A stretch of DNA of 64,000 bases from Rhodobacteraceae bacterium LMO-JJ12. Its GTDB lineage: Bacteria > Pseudomonadota > Alphaproteobacteria > Rhodobacterales > Rhodobacteraceae. The translations under genes and the position numbers were made by a program. Of the stretch, positions 7,815-17,218 are shown one piece after another. The stretch is from contig JAKGBX010000001.1 in NCBI GenBank assembly GCA_021555075.1, forward strand, positions 2,356,001 to 2,420,000, in the 5' to 3' direction. Position 1 is the first letter of the stretch; each line of letters begins with the position of its first letter. The notes beneath the pieces are model-generated. The model worked only from the letters and a program-made list of their open reading frames with translations. It had not been told where the DNA came from and searched no databases.

Positions 7815-9125
7815 TTAGCGGTTGGCTTGCTCAAAGCGACGTAGCAATTCGTCGCCGCGCTGCTTGGCTGTGTCGAGTGCGCTCTGCGCGTCCTTGTCAC
7901 CGGCCCAAACAGCCTCAAGCTCTTCGTCGATAATACCACGGATCTGGTCGAACGATCCCAGACGGAGCCCCTTGGAGTTTTCGGTCGGTGCGTTGGTGGT
8001 CATCTGCGTCACGGCGATATCCGTACCGGGATTGGCGTCATAAAACCCCTGCTCGCGGGTCAGGTCGGACGCCGCCGCAGTGATCGGCAGATAGCCCGTG
8101 TCCTGATGCCACTTGGCCTGAATTTCGGGCGAGGACAGGAAATTCAGAAACGCCGCAACGCCTTTGTATTCTTCGTCCGATTGCCCGGCCATGACCCAGA
8201 GAGACGCCCCACCGATAATGGTGTTCTGCGGCGCACCTTCGACATCCGACCAATACGGCAGAGGCCGCACTTCAAATTCAAACTCTGCTTCAGCTTTGAT
8301 GCCCGCATACCCGGCAGAGCTTTCGGTAAAGAGCGCACATTCACCGCCGCGGAAGTTTGCACCCCCTTCATTGCGACGACCTGTGTAGATGAACTTACCG
8401 TCCTTGGCCCACTGACCCAAGGTTTCGATATGCTTGACCTGAACCGGACCATTGAAGGCCAGTTCGGTATCCACACCGTCAAATCCGTTGGCCTTGGTCG
8501 CGAAGGGAACGTTGTGATACGCGCTCAGGTTTTCGAGATGAATCCAGCTTTGCCATGCCGTGACCAGTGGGCAGGTATTGCCCGACGCCTTGAGCGTATC
8601 GAGCACCTCGCCGACCTGCTCCCATGTGCTCAGATCGACGTCCGGGTCTATGTTGGCAGCGGCCAAAGCATCACGGTTGACCCACAAAACGGGCGTTGAG
8701 GCATTGAACGGCAGCGACAGCATCTCGCCATCGCTGGTAGTGTAATAGCCGCTTACCGATCCGATATAGGCGTCCTTGTCGAATTCGGCGCCAGCATCGG
8801 CCATGACTTCATAGACCGGCTTGATCGCACCCTTGGCGGCCATCATTGTGGCGGTGCCAACCTCGAACACCATCAGGATATCGGGTTGCTCGCCCGCACG
8901 AAACGCGGCGATGCCTGCGTTCAGCGTTTCTGAATAATTGCCTTTGTGTGTCGCCGTTACGGTATACTCGGATTGTGATCCATTGAACGTCTCGACCTGC
9001 TCGGCGACCAGTTCGCCCAGACGACCTGTAAAGGCGTGCCAGAATTCAACTTCGGTTTGGGCAAGCGCGGGCGCTGCCGTCACCATGGCCGCAATACTAG
9101 CCATCATAGTGTTCTTCATAATCAT
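7815..9125 (-). CDS. ugpB: Glycerol-3-phosphate-binding periplasmic protein
   Basis: Extracytoplasmic solute-binding protein of the Ugp importer, 436 residues. A signal peptide (about residues 1-22, ending PALAQ) is followed by EVEFWHAF, the usual start of mature UgpB; later WQSWIHLEN and GASLWVM also match UgpB. The first ATG (9125) is used because GGGGAGA lies 7 bases upstream. First gene of ugpBAEC. Ugp systems take up glycerol-3-phosphate and glycerophosphodiesters and are often phosphate-starvation genes; I could not identify a clear Pho box. Confidence 0.93.
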   Translation of the reverse strand: MIMKNTMMASIAAMVTAAPALAQTEVEFWHAFTGRLGELVAEQVETFNGSQSEYTVTATHKGNYSETLNAGIAAFRAGEQPDILMVFEVGTATMMAAKGAIKPVYEVMADAGAEFDKDAYIGSVSGYYTTSDGEMLSLPFNASTPVLWVNRDALAAANIDPDVDLSTWEQVGEVLDTLKASGNTCPLVTAWQSWIHLENLSAYHNVPFATKANGFDGVDTELAFNGPVQVKHIETLGQWAKDGKFIYTGRRNEGGANFRGGECALFTESSAGYAGIKAEAEFEFEVRPLPYWSDVEGAPQNTIIGGASLWVMAGQSDEEYKGVAAFLNFLSSPEIQAKWHQDTGYLPITAAASDLTREQGFYDANPGTDIAVTQMTTNAPTENSKGLRLGSFDQIRGIIDEELEAVWAGDKDAQSALDTAKQRGDELLRRFEQANR

Positions 9126-9629
9126 ATCGAGTCTCCCCAGATTTGTTAATTATACCATCGTAGTGGCTGTGCGCCGATGCTGGCAACTGTTCATTCGCAT
9201 TTCATGCGCCATTCCATAGCCCCGTTCTGTTACGGGAATATGACCTCGATTATGAACTTTTGGCAGTTTGCTGATGTCCTGAAAAACGATGCCGACAACT
9301 CAACGGACGGCAATCTCGAGGGCACAATGCTGCGGTTTGCACAGATGGCAAGAAACGCGCTATGGACCTGTCGCGCTTTTGTGCCGCCACAAGGGTGCTG
9401 TCATATGTAGACGTATATGGCCCCCGTGCTAATGCAACAGTCTGTTTGGTTCTGGATCGGCGATCACAAGTACTGACGTATATCCGGCTTCTGAATGCAG
9501 CCCGAAGTATCGACGCCGCGAGCCCCGATGGGTTTCCGCGCTTCTCCCTCAATGGCTCCAAGACATCAGTGCTGGCCGTGCCGGTCCACACATCAGGTTC
9601 GAAAAACGGTTGACGTCGATGACCTCGCA
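9126..9629. other. ugpB promoter region and gene-free stretch
   Basis: A consensus -10 hexamer TATAAT lies on the minus strand at 9149-9154, 24 bases before the ugpB start codon. Its -35 is not obvious. An inverted repeat CCCGT-6-ACGGG (9221-9236) lies further upstream and could be an operator. I see no gene between about 9240 and 9629. Confidence 0.45.
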
Positions 9630-10250
9630 TCAATCAGGCGGAGCGTCTGTTAAGACCAGTGATCCGTCTGGCAATGGTCTCTGCATTTCGCTCGCCGGCA
9701 CCCCATTCATCCAGGCTGCCCACTCGTCGGCAGATGTCAGTATGACCGGCATGGCCTTTGGGTGAACGACTTTCACTTCGGCATTTGGCGGACAGGTCAG
9801 GAACCCGAAGAGATTGTCGGTCGTCTCCCCATCCTTTATCTTTCGCACCGATGTCCAACCGCGCACTTCAATTCCGGCAAAGAACATTTCCCCGCCATCT
9901 TTGGCAGCAAACCATTGGTTGCCCCTGCCCCGGCCAATCGGTTCAGCAAATGCCGTGACCGGAACCAAACAACGATGTCCCCTGCCAAGCCACCCACGCC
10001 AGTGAGGCGACGCAAGATTGCGCACATTCGTCACACCGGGGTCGCGTGCTGTCTTCAAGGCGAATTTGGGTGTCGGCAACCCCCAACGCGCCCTGGTCAG
10101 TGTCAGAACACCCGCATCATGCCTGACAATCGGCGCCAGATAGTTCGGATACACTCGGCCTGACTGCAGATTGCCTGCCTGATCATTCAGACCCGGAAAC
10201 AGGCGGCGCATCGCTTCTTGCGTCGTGGTGCTCGAATAGAGGTTACACAT
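9630..10250 (-). CDS. yedK: SOS response-associated peptidase (SRAP / YedK)
   Basis: SRAP-family protein that covalently caps abasic sites in single-stranded DNA through its N-terminal cysteine. 206 residues. After Met1 removal Cys2 becomes the catalytic residue (MCNLYS start). The family motifs RARWGLPTP, VTNVRN, RCLVPVTAFAEP and VHPKAMPVIL are present, with the Glu and His expected for the YedK active site. It follows a small zinc-ribbon gene by 3 bases. Confidence 0.93.
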   Translation of the reverse strand: MCNLYSSTTTQEAMRRLFPGLNDQAGNLQSGRVYPNYLAPIVRHDAGVLTLTRARWGLPTPKFALKTARDPGVTNVRNLASPHWRGWLGRGHRCLVPVTAFAEPIGRGRGNQWFAAKDGGEMFFAGIEVRGWTSVRKIKDGETTDNLFGFLTCPPNAEVKVVHPKAMPVILTSADEWAAWMNGVPASEMQRPLPDGSLVLTDAPPD

Positions 10251-10253
10251 CGG

Positions 10254-10496
10254 CTATGCCTTTTCGTTTCGCCATTGCCACCTTTCAACCTTCCGAACTG
10301 GGCGTCGGACGGTCAAGCCCTGCAGATCAGCAGCAGAGGGGATGCGCCATCTTACGTCAAGCTCACGTGTTCGGCAGCGCGAACATGGAAAGGGCGGAAC
10401 GTGCAGCTCGTGGTCGGGCCCAAGAACCTTCACCAGATCAGCAGCCCAGAAATTCACAACCCGACGGCAAAAGGGACAGCGCACAGTAATCAACAT
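10254..10496 (-). CDS. Small zinc-ribbon protein next to yedK
   Basis: 80 residues starting at the ATG at 10496. Two CxxC knuckles (CPFC at residues 7-10 and CSRC about 40 residues on) predict a zinc ribbon. The tail is basic (TVRRPVRKVERWQWR), so nucleic-acid contact is possible. It ends 3 bases before yedK, suggesting a two-gene unit. The open frame continues upstream into an IS6 transposase remnant, so automatic callers may produce an artificial 193-residue fusion. Function unknown. Confidence 0.65.
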   Translation of the reverse strand: MLITVRCPFCRRVVNFWAADLVKVLGPDHELHVPPFPCSRCRTRELDVRWRIPSAADLQGLTVRRPVRKVERWQWRNEKA

Positions 10497-10685
10497 GCCG
10501 TTGCTCGCCGCGTGGCGAAGGCGCTGATTACGGAACCGATTAGAGGATGGGCGGGCAGCAGGCATAACAGGAACATACAAAGAACATTTGATCCTGAAAA
10601 GCCGCCAGTTTGCACCGGCGGGTGCCATCAGATCAATGCGAACCAGTCTCTGCAAAGACAGCGAGGCTGTCCGTTGTGCCGTGCC

Positions 10686-10835
10686 AAGCTGGCGCCAGTC
10701 GGCAGGAGCAGCGGCGCGGTTCAACTTGAAATTCTGTCGTAAGTAGAGATGGCGCTCCGAATTGAAATGATTGTAAACTGAGGCGTAGATGGCGGAGGAT
10801 TTTTGCAAACTTCGTATCCGCCGAAGGTGCAGCAT
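10686..10835 (-). pseudogene. IS6-family transposase, C-terminal remnant (copy A)
   Basis: The translation (RRIRSLQKSSAIYASVYNHF, then SERHLYLRQNFKLNRAAA and WRQLG) matches the C-terminal end of the IS6-family transposases seen elsewhere in this window. The catalytic DDE core and N-terminus are missing. Together with an IS6 end at 11230-11286 in the matching orientation it outlines a largely deleted copy. Confidence 0.7.
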
Positions 10836-11229
10836 GGCCTAGCCGTGCCTTCTATCTCGCCGACAGCCGAACAGCCCGGCTAGTTGCACTAGCGGATTGA
10901 TCCCTCTCGTGCTCAATCCTGCCGATTAGATTCCCAACACTGGACACATGCCACGTCCTACCTCGCCTTGTGAGAATGCCACGCCGGTTCGAGGCTGGAT
11001 GCGGCATGTACGACCCTGCGTAACGTGGGCTTGGCAGATATGTAAGCTGCTTTTCGCTGGGCTGGAACGCTCATAAGCTCCCATCAAGCTCGTAAGCTAT
11101 TGTTTTATCTTCCACATCACATAGTGGGGCCTGCTCTCGGGTTTGACCCAATGATTGCTCGTGGCGAATGCTTTGCTTGTCAATCTAGACTGTCACAAAT
11201 TCGATCTTCGTCACCTAAGGGCATTTCAC
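10836..11229. other. Gene-free stretch between IS6 fragments
   Basis: No gene or known RNA was recognised. It lies where the body of IS6 copy A should be but does not encode it, so it is replacement or rearranged DNA. Confidence 0.35.
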
Positions 11230-11286
11230 CCTGAAATGCTAGGCGACTACCCTGCCCGCCTCTAATCGGTTTTGTCAGTCAGTGCC
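11230..11286 (-). mobile_element. IS6-family left-end remnant (copy A)
   Basis: Minus strand: GGCACTGACTGACAAAACCG followed by ATTAGAGGCGGGCAGGGTAG. This aligns with the IS6 end at 54319 (GGCACGGTTCTGTCAGAGCA, then AAATCGGTTGAGGCGGGCAG) and, further in, with the GGGCAGGGTGGTCACCTAG of the copy at 19.2 kb. It overlaps the 3' end of the MFS gene. Confidence 0.65.
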
Positions 11287-12506
11287 ATACTCAACAGAAG
11301 TGGAATAAGCACGACTATAATCGCCGGGAAGATTATCCAGTTTATCAGCTCCCAGCCCGATCCGCTAAACAACGAACCAGAGGCGAAAGAGGCTGCCGCC
11401 ACGGTGCCAAATACGATGAAATCATTTGCGCCCTGAACCTTCTCTCGTTCTTCGTCCGTATGACACTCAGCAATCATGGCTGTCGCGCCAATAAAGCCAA
11501 AATTCCAGCCAACCCCCAAAAGGACGAGGGAGATGATAAAGTTTTCGATGTCCAGTCCAGCCAAAGCCACGACCCCGGAAACTCCAATCAAAACCATACC
11601 AAACGCGGTTACGACCTCATTGCCGAAACGCACAATAAGACTTCCTGTTACGAAACTTGGGGCAAACATGGCAAGAACATGCCACTGAATACCAAAAGCC
11701 GCCTCGCCAACCGTGAAACCACACCCAACCATTGCCATGGGCGCTGCGGTCATAACAAAGGTCATCAACCCATAAGAAATGACACCCGCAAATACGGCGA
11801 GAGCAAAGCGCGGGGTTCGCATGATTTCGCTTAATTTTCGCCCGTGGTCAATCGCTGACGGGCTTGCCACGACTGCCTTTGGCATTCTTAGCATCATCAA
11901 GACCGGAAGCACCAAAACCGCAAGCAACGCCTGGCTGAGAAAGCTTCCTGCGAATGGTGCATAAGGTAACGCATCGCGCGTCCATATGACGAGTTGTGGC
12001 CCGATTACCGCCGCTGCAAGCCCGCCAATCATAACACGTGATATCGCTTTGCCTTTCAACGAACCAGTTACCGCGTCAGCGGCTGAGAACCGATAGCTCT
12101 GAATATACGAGCCGTAAAATCCAGCCATGAAAGTGCCTAGACAAAAAACGCTGAATATTGCGAAAATTATGCCGAATGTCGCGACCAGACCAGAGATCGC
12201 ACCAATCGTTGCGCCAATCAAATAGCCAGAACGCCGCCCCAGACGGCGCATGAGCATAGAGGCGGGGATCGTGCCGATAGCAAGACCCAGATTGAAAAGG
12301 CTAACAGGAAGCGTGGCTAATGTCGGATTGGAAGACAGTGTTTGTCCAACAATACCGCCAAGCGAGATAATGATAGGTGGTACTGCGGCTCCAAGCGCCT
12401 GCGCAATCATCAGTACTACAATGTTGCGCCGACCTGCTTTAATTTCAGCCGACATATTATTCGGCGTCACGTCCTTCGAAATGCCTACAACAACTGGGGA
12501 AGCCAC
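11262..12506 (-). CDS. MFS transporter
   Basis: Major facilitator superfamily permease, about 414 residues, with roughly 12 hydrophobic helices and the loop 2-3 motif MLMRRLGRRSGYLIG. The substrate is unknown. The start overlaps the dctM stop by 22 bases; a second possible start is the internal ATG at residue 18 (MSAEIKAG). The last seven codons and stop (ALTDKTD) lie inside an IS6 terminal repeat, so the native C-terminus has probably been replaced. Last gene of the TRAP/PrpD operon, perhaps an exporter or alternative importer for the same compound. Confidence 0.85.
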   Translation of the reverse strand: MASPVVVGISKDVTPNNMSAEIKAGRRNIVVLMIAQALGAAVPPIIISLGGIVGQTLSSNPTLATLPVSLFNLGLAIGTIPASMLMRRLGRRSGYLIGATIGAISGLVATFGIIFAIFSVFCLGTFMAGFYGSYIQSYRFSAADAVTGSLKGKAISRVMIGGLAAAVIGPQLVIWTRDALPYAPFAGSFLSQALLAVLVLPVLMMLRMPKAVVASPSAIDHGRKLSEIMRTPRFALAVFAGVISYGLMTFVMTAAPMAMVGCGFTVGEAAFGIQWHVLAMFAPSFVTGSLIVRFGNEVVTAFGMVLIGVSGVVALAGLDIENFIISLVLLGVGWNFGFIGATAMIAECHTDEEREKVQGANDFIVFGTVAAASFASGSLFSGSGWELINWIIFPAIIVVLIPLLLSMALTDKTD

Positions 12507-13750
12507 GTTGATATCTCCGGCACAGCGATCAGAATAAGTGCGTCAATCAACATAACGACAGCAAATGGAATACTGGCTCTCGTTACCTCGATCATTGAAC
12601 TGTTTGTCACTTTCATTGCGACGAAGAGACAAAGGCCGAACGGTGGTGTGATAAACCCAATTTCAGCAAACAGCACAGAGACAACACCAAATTGCAGCAA
12701 GTCGATGTTAAAATGGTTGAGTGCTGGCAAAAGGATCGGTCCGAGTATAAGAACAGCCGTTGCGACATTGGTAAACATCCCCAAAAAGAAGAATATTACC
12801 GACAACGCCCCCCACAAGGCCCATTTGCTTTCGATCGTAGCCGAAATTGCTTCATATACTGCCAATGGAACTTGCTCAGATGACATGTACCATACAAAGA
12901 CCTGCGCAGTTGCTACGGTAATTGTCAAAGTCGCGGCATTGACAATTGCACGAGAGCTAATTTTCATAATTTTTCCAAGCGCCATACTTCTGTAAAATAC
13001 GGCCTCGATCAAAATGATGTAAAAAACTGAAACAACGGCAGTTTCAGTAGGAGTCATAATGCCAGAGTAAATGCCGCCCAAAATTACAACCGGATAGCTC
13101 AACGCCCAGGAGCTTTCCAAGAAAATTTTGACCCGTTCAGGCCAAGATGTGCGCGGCAGCGCTATCACATCATATCGGTTCGCCATGAAAAAGACATACA
13201 GAGCCATCGACCCGGCAATAAGTACGCCTGGAAAGAACCCCGCAATAAACTGCCCACCGACAGACGTTTGCAAAGCCACAGCTACCTGAAGCATTGGAAT
13301 GCTTGGCGGGATCATCGCGCCAAGTGTACCGCCGCTCGTAATGATCCCGAGCGCGAGTAATTTTGGGTACCCACTCTCGATCAGTTTAGGATACATCAGC
13401 GCTCCGATTGCGATAACGCACGCAATAGCTGAGCCCGAAACACTTGCAAACACTGCGCACGCAAAGATCGTAGCGATACCAAGACCGCCGCGGACACTGC
13501 CAAAAAATGCATTTATAACGTTGATAATTCTCTGCGCCGTAACCCCTTCCGCAGCTATCGTGCCTGAGATCACAAAAAAGGGAATGGCCAATAGGATATA
13601 GCTATCAAGGCCATAAACTGTCTGCTGCACGAGAATTAGCCCGTCGTTTCCTGCAGTCCATATCCCGACAGCCGCCGCGATGAGTACGACGTGTGCAATT
13701 GGGACCCCCACGACTAGCAGCCCGAAAAACACAATGATAACAGTGGCCAT
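12485..13750 (-). CDS. dctM: TRAP transporter large permease
   Basis: DctM-type ion-coupled permease, 421 residues, with many hydrophobic helices and motifs such as SGGTLGAMIPPSIPML and FAEIGFITPPFG. The start at 13750 (MATVIIVF) has AGGAG 8 bases upstream; the longer frame from 13792 lacks this. It forms the membrane complex with DctQ and takes substrate from DctP. Probable substrates are organic acids, not resolved here. Confidence 0.92.
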   Translation of the reverse strand: MATVIIVFFGLLVVGVPIAHVVLIAAAVGIWTAGNDGLILVQQTVYGLDSYILLAIPFFVISGTIAAEGVTAQRIINVINAFFGSVRGGLGIATIFACAVFASVSGSAIACVIAIGALMYPKLIESGYPKLLALGIITSGGTLGAMIPPSIPMLQVAVALQTSVGGQFIAGFFPGVLIAGSMALYVFFMANRYDVIALPRTSWPERVKIFLESSWALSYPVVILGGIYSGIMTPTETAVVSVFYIILIEAVFYRSMALGKIMKISSRAIVNAATLTITVATAQVFVWYMSSEQVPLAVYEAISATIESKWALWGALSVIFFFLGMFTNVATAVLILGPILLPALNHFNIDLLQFGVVSVLFAEIGFITPPFGLCLFVAMKVTNSSMIEVTRASIPFAVVMLIDALILIAVPEISTWLPQLL

Positions 13751-13826
13751 TAAATTAACTCCTGAACCGACAGGTTGATTGCCGCCGTACAATTTTGTAC
13801 GTTTGATCTGTCAAACGCGGTAAGTT

Positions 13827-14348
13827 TCATTTCTCGAGTGTCTCTGCGACAGGTTCCGAGGTCAGTTCCCTGAACGCGGCAAACAGATACCGGAGCCCCA
13901 TAGAAGCAATGGCAATGCTGATAACGATCCACGAAAGATATGCCGGTAGGTTGATGGTCTGCATCGTTCGCCCGTATCGCATCAATCGCATTGTCCAATC
14001 TGCCGAATAATATGCCAAGTAGATATAAAATACCCCGGCGATCAAAAATGTAAGACTTCTCAAGAGCCGCGCCGATTTGTTACCCAGAACCGAATATAGT
14101 GCATCCATGATCATGTGATCTTTATGCCTGACGGCGATGCTGCTACCGATCAGCGTGGTTGTAATCAACATTATACGCCCGAGTTCATCAATCCATTTAA
14201 GCCCTTGCATCCCAAGGTTTCGCAATACGATTTCATAAAGGATAATGACGCCTACACCCAATGTGAAAACTGTTATGAGGAAACGCTCCATATTTTCGAC
14301 AGAATCGAAAAACAAGCGAATTTTTGATCCAATAGTCTGCCTACTCAT
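13827..14348 (-). CDS. dctQ: TRAP transporter small permease
   Basis: DctQ-type small membrane subunit, 173 residues, four helices, with the family segment KWIDELGRIMLI and VRHKDHMIMD. It lies between the PrpD-like gene and dctM in the same direction. Confidence 0.9.
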   Translation of the reverse strand: MSRQTIGSKIRLFFDSVENMERFLITVFTLGVGVIILYEIVLRNLGMQGLKWIDELGRIMLITTTLIGSSIAVRHKDHMIMDALYSVLGNKSARLLRSLTFLIAGVFYIYLAYYSADWTMRLMRYGRTMQTINLPAYLSWIVISIAIASMGLRYLFAAFRELTSEPVAETLEK

Positions 14349-14415
14349 ATCTTTCGCCTATACAGTTTATGTTTTTTCTGGGCTTTTTGCCGGTGTAAAT
14401 ATCTTAGTCAATCGC

Positions 14416-15816
14416 TCAATCGACAACACATTGCTCAGCAATAACAGACATGTCTTCGACATTCTCAAGGTTGTGAACGCCCTCAATAATGCTCTCAATC
14501 CGCTTTTTATTCATGTAAGGCGAGCAACAATGACGGAAATGATCTGCTTCTTCCTGCCAAGTAAGATTGTTTTTGGGGTGACCTTTTGGGTAGCGCATTT
14601 CGTCGCAAATCTTTTTCCCGTCTTCAAGCGTAATTTCCATATTCACCAAGGGAAACTCACCTTGCATGAATTCATCAAAGTTATCCTGCGGGGTTCGCGT
14701 TTCACCGAAATACTCAAACTTGTCGGTAAATGAAATGAGTTCCTTATTGTCGCGCATTTCATCAGTGAACCAATGAGCGCCGGGATTGGGATCCATCAAG
14801 AATGCTGTAAGGCAATAGGGAATGCTAAACTGGGCATCAAGCGACCCGCGTGCTGTTTCGGCGTAATTCTCCGCAATAAACGGTACATGCGGGCTAACTC
14901 GGATCTTAGCTATCTCTGCTTTCGTAAATCCGTGCTCCTTAATCATCCGGTCCAGCAGCTCAAGCGGAGTCTGCACCCACATATTCGCAGGCCAATGTTT
15001 GAGATAGGTCTCAAGAATAAGCCACTTTTTTCCGAAGTCCCTGTCATGCCACGACCAATCCACCTGGTCCGAAACCATGTTCCAGAAGCCATCCGCTCCG
15101 TCAAGCGCTCCGCGGCAGGCATCAAATCCGGCAACAGTCAAATCAGCAGCCACAATCCCGTTGCGAGCACAAAAACCGTGTGCAAAGTGGTATATATCGG
15201 ACTTTGCCTGACCTTCGGCGTGTTTGTTCGTCGGAACGATGACGTTGTAAAGAGATGCACCCATTAGCTGATCAAACTGGTCTGGCGAAAAACCCATTAG
15301 CTTTCCGGCGGCGAGCGAAGCTGCGAATATCTGCCAACTGACAAGACCCCATCCCTTGGAGGCCTTGATATGGGTCGATGAGGGCTGGGCCGCCATGGCA
15401 ATGCGCTGATAGCCCTCATAGGCGGCAACAACTGCTGTTGCATAGTCTTTTCCCGATTTCCGCTGGGCTTCACCCAACGCCATCGCAACCGGAATTGCGC
15501 CAGCAGAAGGATGACCGGTCCAACTGCAATCTTCCCAATCCATGATATCTGAGAGCGTACCATTGGCAAAAGCTGCTTCCTGTGCCGGAACCTTTTCACC
15601 GTTGCTCCCCCAAATGGTAGAGTCTCCTACTCCCCCTCGCTTTTGGACCATCTCGATTGTTTTACGAGTCTGGTCTACTGGCGAAGCCGCAATCGACGCA
15701 GCGATCGTATGTAGTGTAATCAGCTTTACCTGTTCGATCGCTGTGCTGGGAATGTTCTCATAGCTGAGTGCAGCAAGACGGTCAGCAAGTACACGGGAAT
15801 GAGTTGTTGCGGTCAT
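14416..15816 (-). CDS. MmgE/PrpD family protein
   Basis: 466 residues from the ATG at 15816 (GAGG upstream); the longer frame from 15873 is less likely. MmgE/PrpD proteins include 2-methylcitrate dehydratase and cis-aconitate decarboxylase, which act on tricarboxylic acids in the cytoplasm. Here the family pattern shows in NGTLSDIMDWEDC and HPSAGAIPVAMALGEA. Encoded within a TRAP importer operon, it probably works on the imported acid. The exact reaction is unknown. Confidence 0.85.
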   Translation of the reverse strand: MTATTHSRVLADRLAALSYENIPSTAIEQVKLITLHTIAASIAASPVDQTRKTIEMVQKRGGVGDSTIWGSNGEKVPAQEAAFANGTLSDIMDWEDCSWTGHPSAGAIPVAMALGEAQRKSGKDYATAVVAAYEGYQRIAMAAQPSSTHIKASKGWGLVSWQIFAASLAAGKLMGFSPDQFDQLMGASLYNVIVPTNKHAEGQAKSDIYHFAHGFCARNGIVAADLTVAGFDACRGALDGADGFWNMVSDQVDWSWHDRDFGKKWLILETYLKHWPANMWVQTPLELLDRMIKEHGFTKAEIAKIRVSPHVPFIAENYAETARGSLDAQFSIPYCLTAFLMDPNPGAHWFTDEMRDNKELISFTDKFEYFGETRTPQDNFDEFMQGEFPLVNMEITLEDGKKICDEMRYPKGHPKNNLTWQEEADHFRHCCSPYMNKKRIESIIEGVHNLENVEDMSVIAEQCVVD

Positions 15817-15901
15817 ATGGGGAATCCTCGGGTTAGGCAAAACGACATAGTCAGCAACGATTTTGCCGTTCATTACTCACAAATCGGTCGAATTAGTTTT
15901 T

Positions 15902-15966
15902 GGACGGCCATCCGTCCCGACTGCTCAGGAACACCCGTCTCAACAGCATTGAATCGTTGAGACGGG
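15902..15966 (-). terminator. Intercistronic hairpins after dctP
   Basis: An 11-bp perfect inverted repeat CCCGTCTCAAC/GTTGAGACGGG (15934-15944 and 15956-15966) and a second small one GGACGG/CCGTCC (15902-15907 and 15912-15917) lie just past the dctP stop. No T-run follows on the minus strand. They probably limit read-through or protect the dctP mRNA. Confidence 0.5.
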
Positions 15967-15982
15967 GCACGCTCTTAGTCGA

Positions 15983-17023
15983 CTATTTGCGGCTGTTGTC
16001 GTATGCAGACATTACCGCGTCTCCGATGATTGGGCGATACTTGTCCCAAACCGGCTTGGACGCCTCAGTGAATGTCGCCCTTTCGGCATCAGTAAGGTCA
16101 GCGTTCATCAGAACATCTACACCAACTTCTCTGATTTTGTCGGGGTAGCTGGCCGAACGCTTGATCACAGCTGCTTTGCTCGCTTTTTCCGCGTTAAATG
16201 CCGCTGTTTGGAAAATCTGCTTCTCTTCGTCGCTGAGCTTCCCCCAGGCCTTGGATGAAAGCGCCAACACATTAACAGTCGGAGTCATATTAAGCTGAGT
16301 GAGGTATTTTTCGATTTCGTAGAGTTTGATGTCGTAAAACATGGTCATACCGATGTCTTCACCATCGACGACACCCTGCTGGAGCCCTGTATAGAGTTCA
16401 GCGAATGGCACCGCGGCAGTGGTCGCACCCATAGCGCGGAACATGTCGCTAAAAATTTCGCCCGCCATAACGCGCAGGGTCAAACCATCCATATCTGCTG
16501 TGCTACGGATCGGACGCTTGGTATTTTGCAGACCGCGGAATTCGGATGAAAATGTCGCCACAAGCTGAAGGTCCCCGGTTTCGTTGACCGCATCGCGCAT
16601 CGCTTTGGCGAATGGCGCATCAGCACCAGCAATTTCCCAGAATTCATCAATGTCCTTAAAGGCGAACGGGAGGTTATATCCATAAAGTTCAGGCCAGATG
16701 GTGGCGAGAACATTTGCTGACAAGACGCCGATATCCAGCGATCCCGCAAGTACCTGGTCCAGCATCTCCGGCTCTCCGCCAAGCTGCCCACCGGGGAAGT
16801 ATTCGAATGTGATCATACCACCCGTTTTTTCTTCGACTTCCGCAAACAGCGACTTGATCGGATAGCTTTGAATATCGTTTTCGGTGCCGCTGCCGAGTGC
16901 GCCAAGACGCAAAACAAGCGGTTCGTCACGAGTTTGAGCCTGCACGTTGCTGACTGATGTAATCGCGACGCCGGCGGCCGCAACAAGTGATAAGACTGTC
17001 CGACGTGTCAAAAGATTCCTCAT
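15983..17023 (-). CDS. dctP: TRAP transporter substrate-binding protein
   Basis: DctP-family periplasmic binding protein, 346 residues from the ATG at 17023, which has GGGAGGAAAGA immediately upstream. A signal peptide covers about residues 1-29 (RRT near the N-terminus, ending VQAQ). Family motifs include GMITFEYFPGGQLGG and GLTLRVMAGEIF with the conserved substrate-contact Arg. First gene of dctP-prpD-like-dctQ-dctM-mfs. Confidence 0.92.
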   Translation of the reverse strand: MRNLLTRRTVLSLVAAAGVAITSVSNVQAQTRDEPLVLRLGALGSGTENDIQSYPIKSLFAEVEEKTGGMITFEYFPGGQLGGEPEMLDQVLAGSLDIGVLSANVLATIWPELYGYNLPFAFKDIDEFWEIAGADAPFAKAMRDAVNETGDLQLVATFSSEFRGLQNTKRPIRSTADMDGLTLRVMAGEIFSDMFRAMGATTAAVPFAELYTGLQQGVVDGEDIGMTMFYDIKLYEIEKYLTQLNMTPTVNVLALSSKAWGKLSDEEKQIFQTAAFNAEKASKAAVIKRSASYPDKIREVGVDVLMNADLTDAERATFTEASKPVWDKYRPIIGDAVMSAYDNSRK

Positions 17024-17100
17024 TCTTTCCTCCCAGATAGTTGTTGGCGTTGTCATAATCTTGGCCTGGCCTTCCTGCGGATCATCGTCCAAGATTGCTG

Positions 17101-17135
17101 TTCTATAATATAGAAAGTTATTCTATATGATGGAA
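17101..17135. promoter_or_regulatory. Tandem operator between dctP and its IclR regulator
   Basis: A perfect palindrome TTCTATAATATAGAA (17101-17115) is followed, 20 bases start to start, by a similar TTCTATATGATGGAA (17121-17135). The spacing of two helical turns and the position in the divergent gap fit binding of the neighbouring IclR protein to control the TRAP operon and itself. Confidence 0.6.
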
Positions 17136-17218
17136 TTTAGAATTGAATGCTAAGACTTGTCAACAGAAGCTTTAGCCAATACCGGAAGAAGACCGCCGAG
17201 CCATGGGGAGGAAGAAAC

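Noticed and set aside
9250-9633. 127-codon minus-strand and 83-codon plus-strand frames near ugpB
   Set aside because: Neither has a good start, family resemblance or operon link; treated as gene-free.
10254-10835. Single 193-residue protein
   Set aside because: It is an artificial fusion: the first 50 residues are IS6 transposase remnant, the last 80 a separate zinc-ribbon gene with its own ATG.
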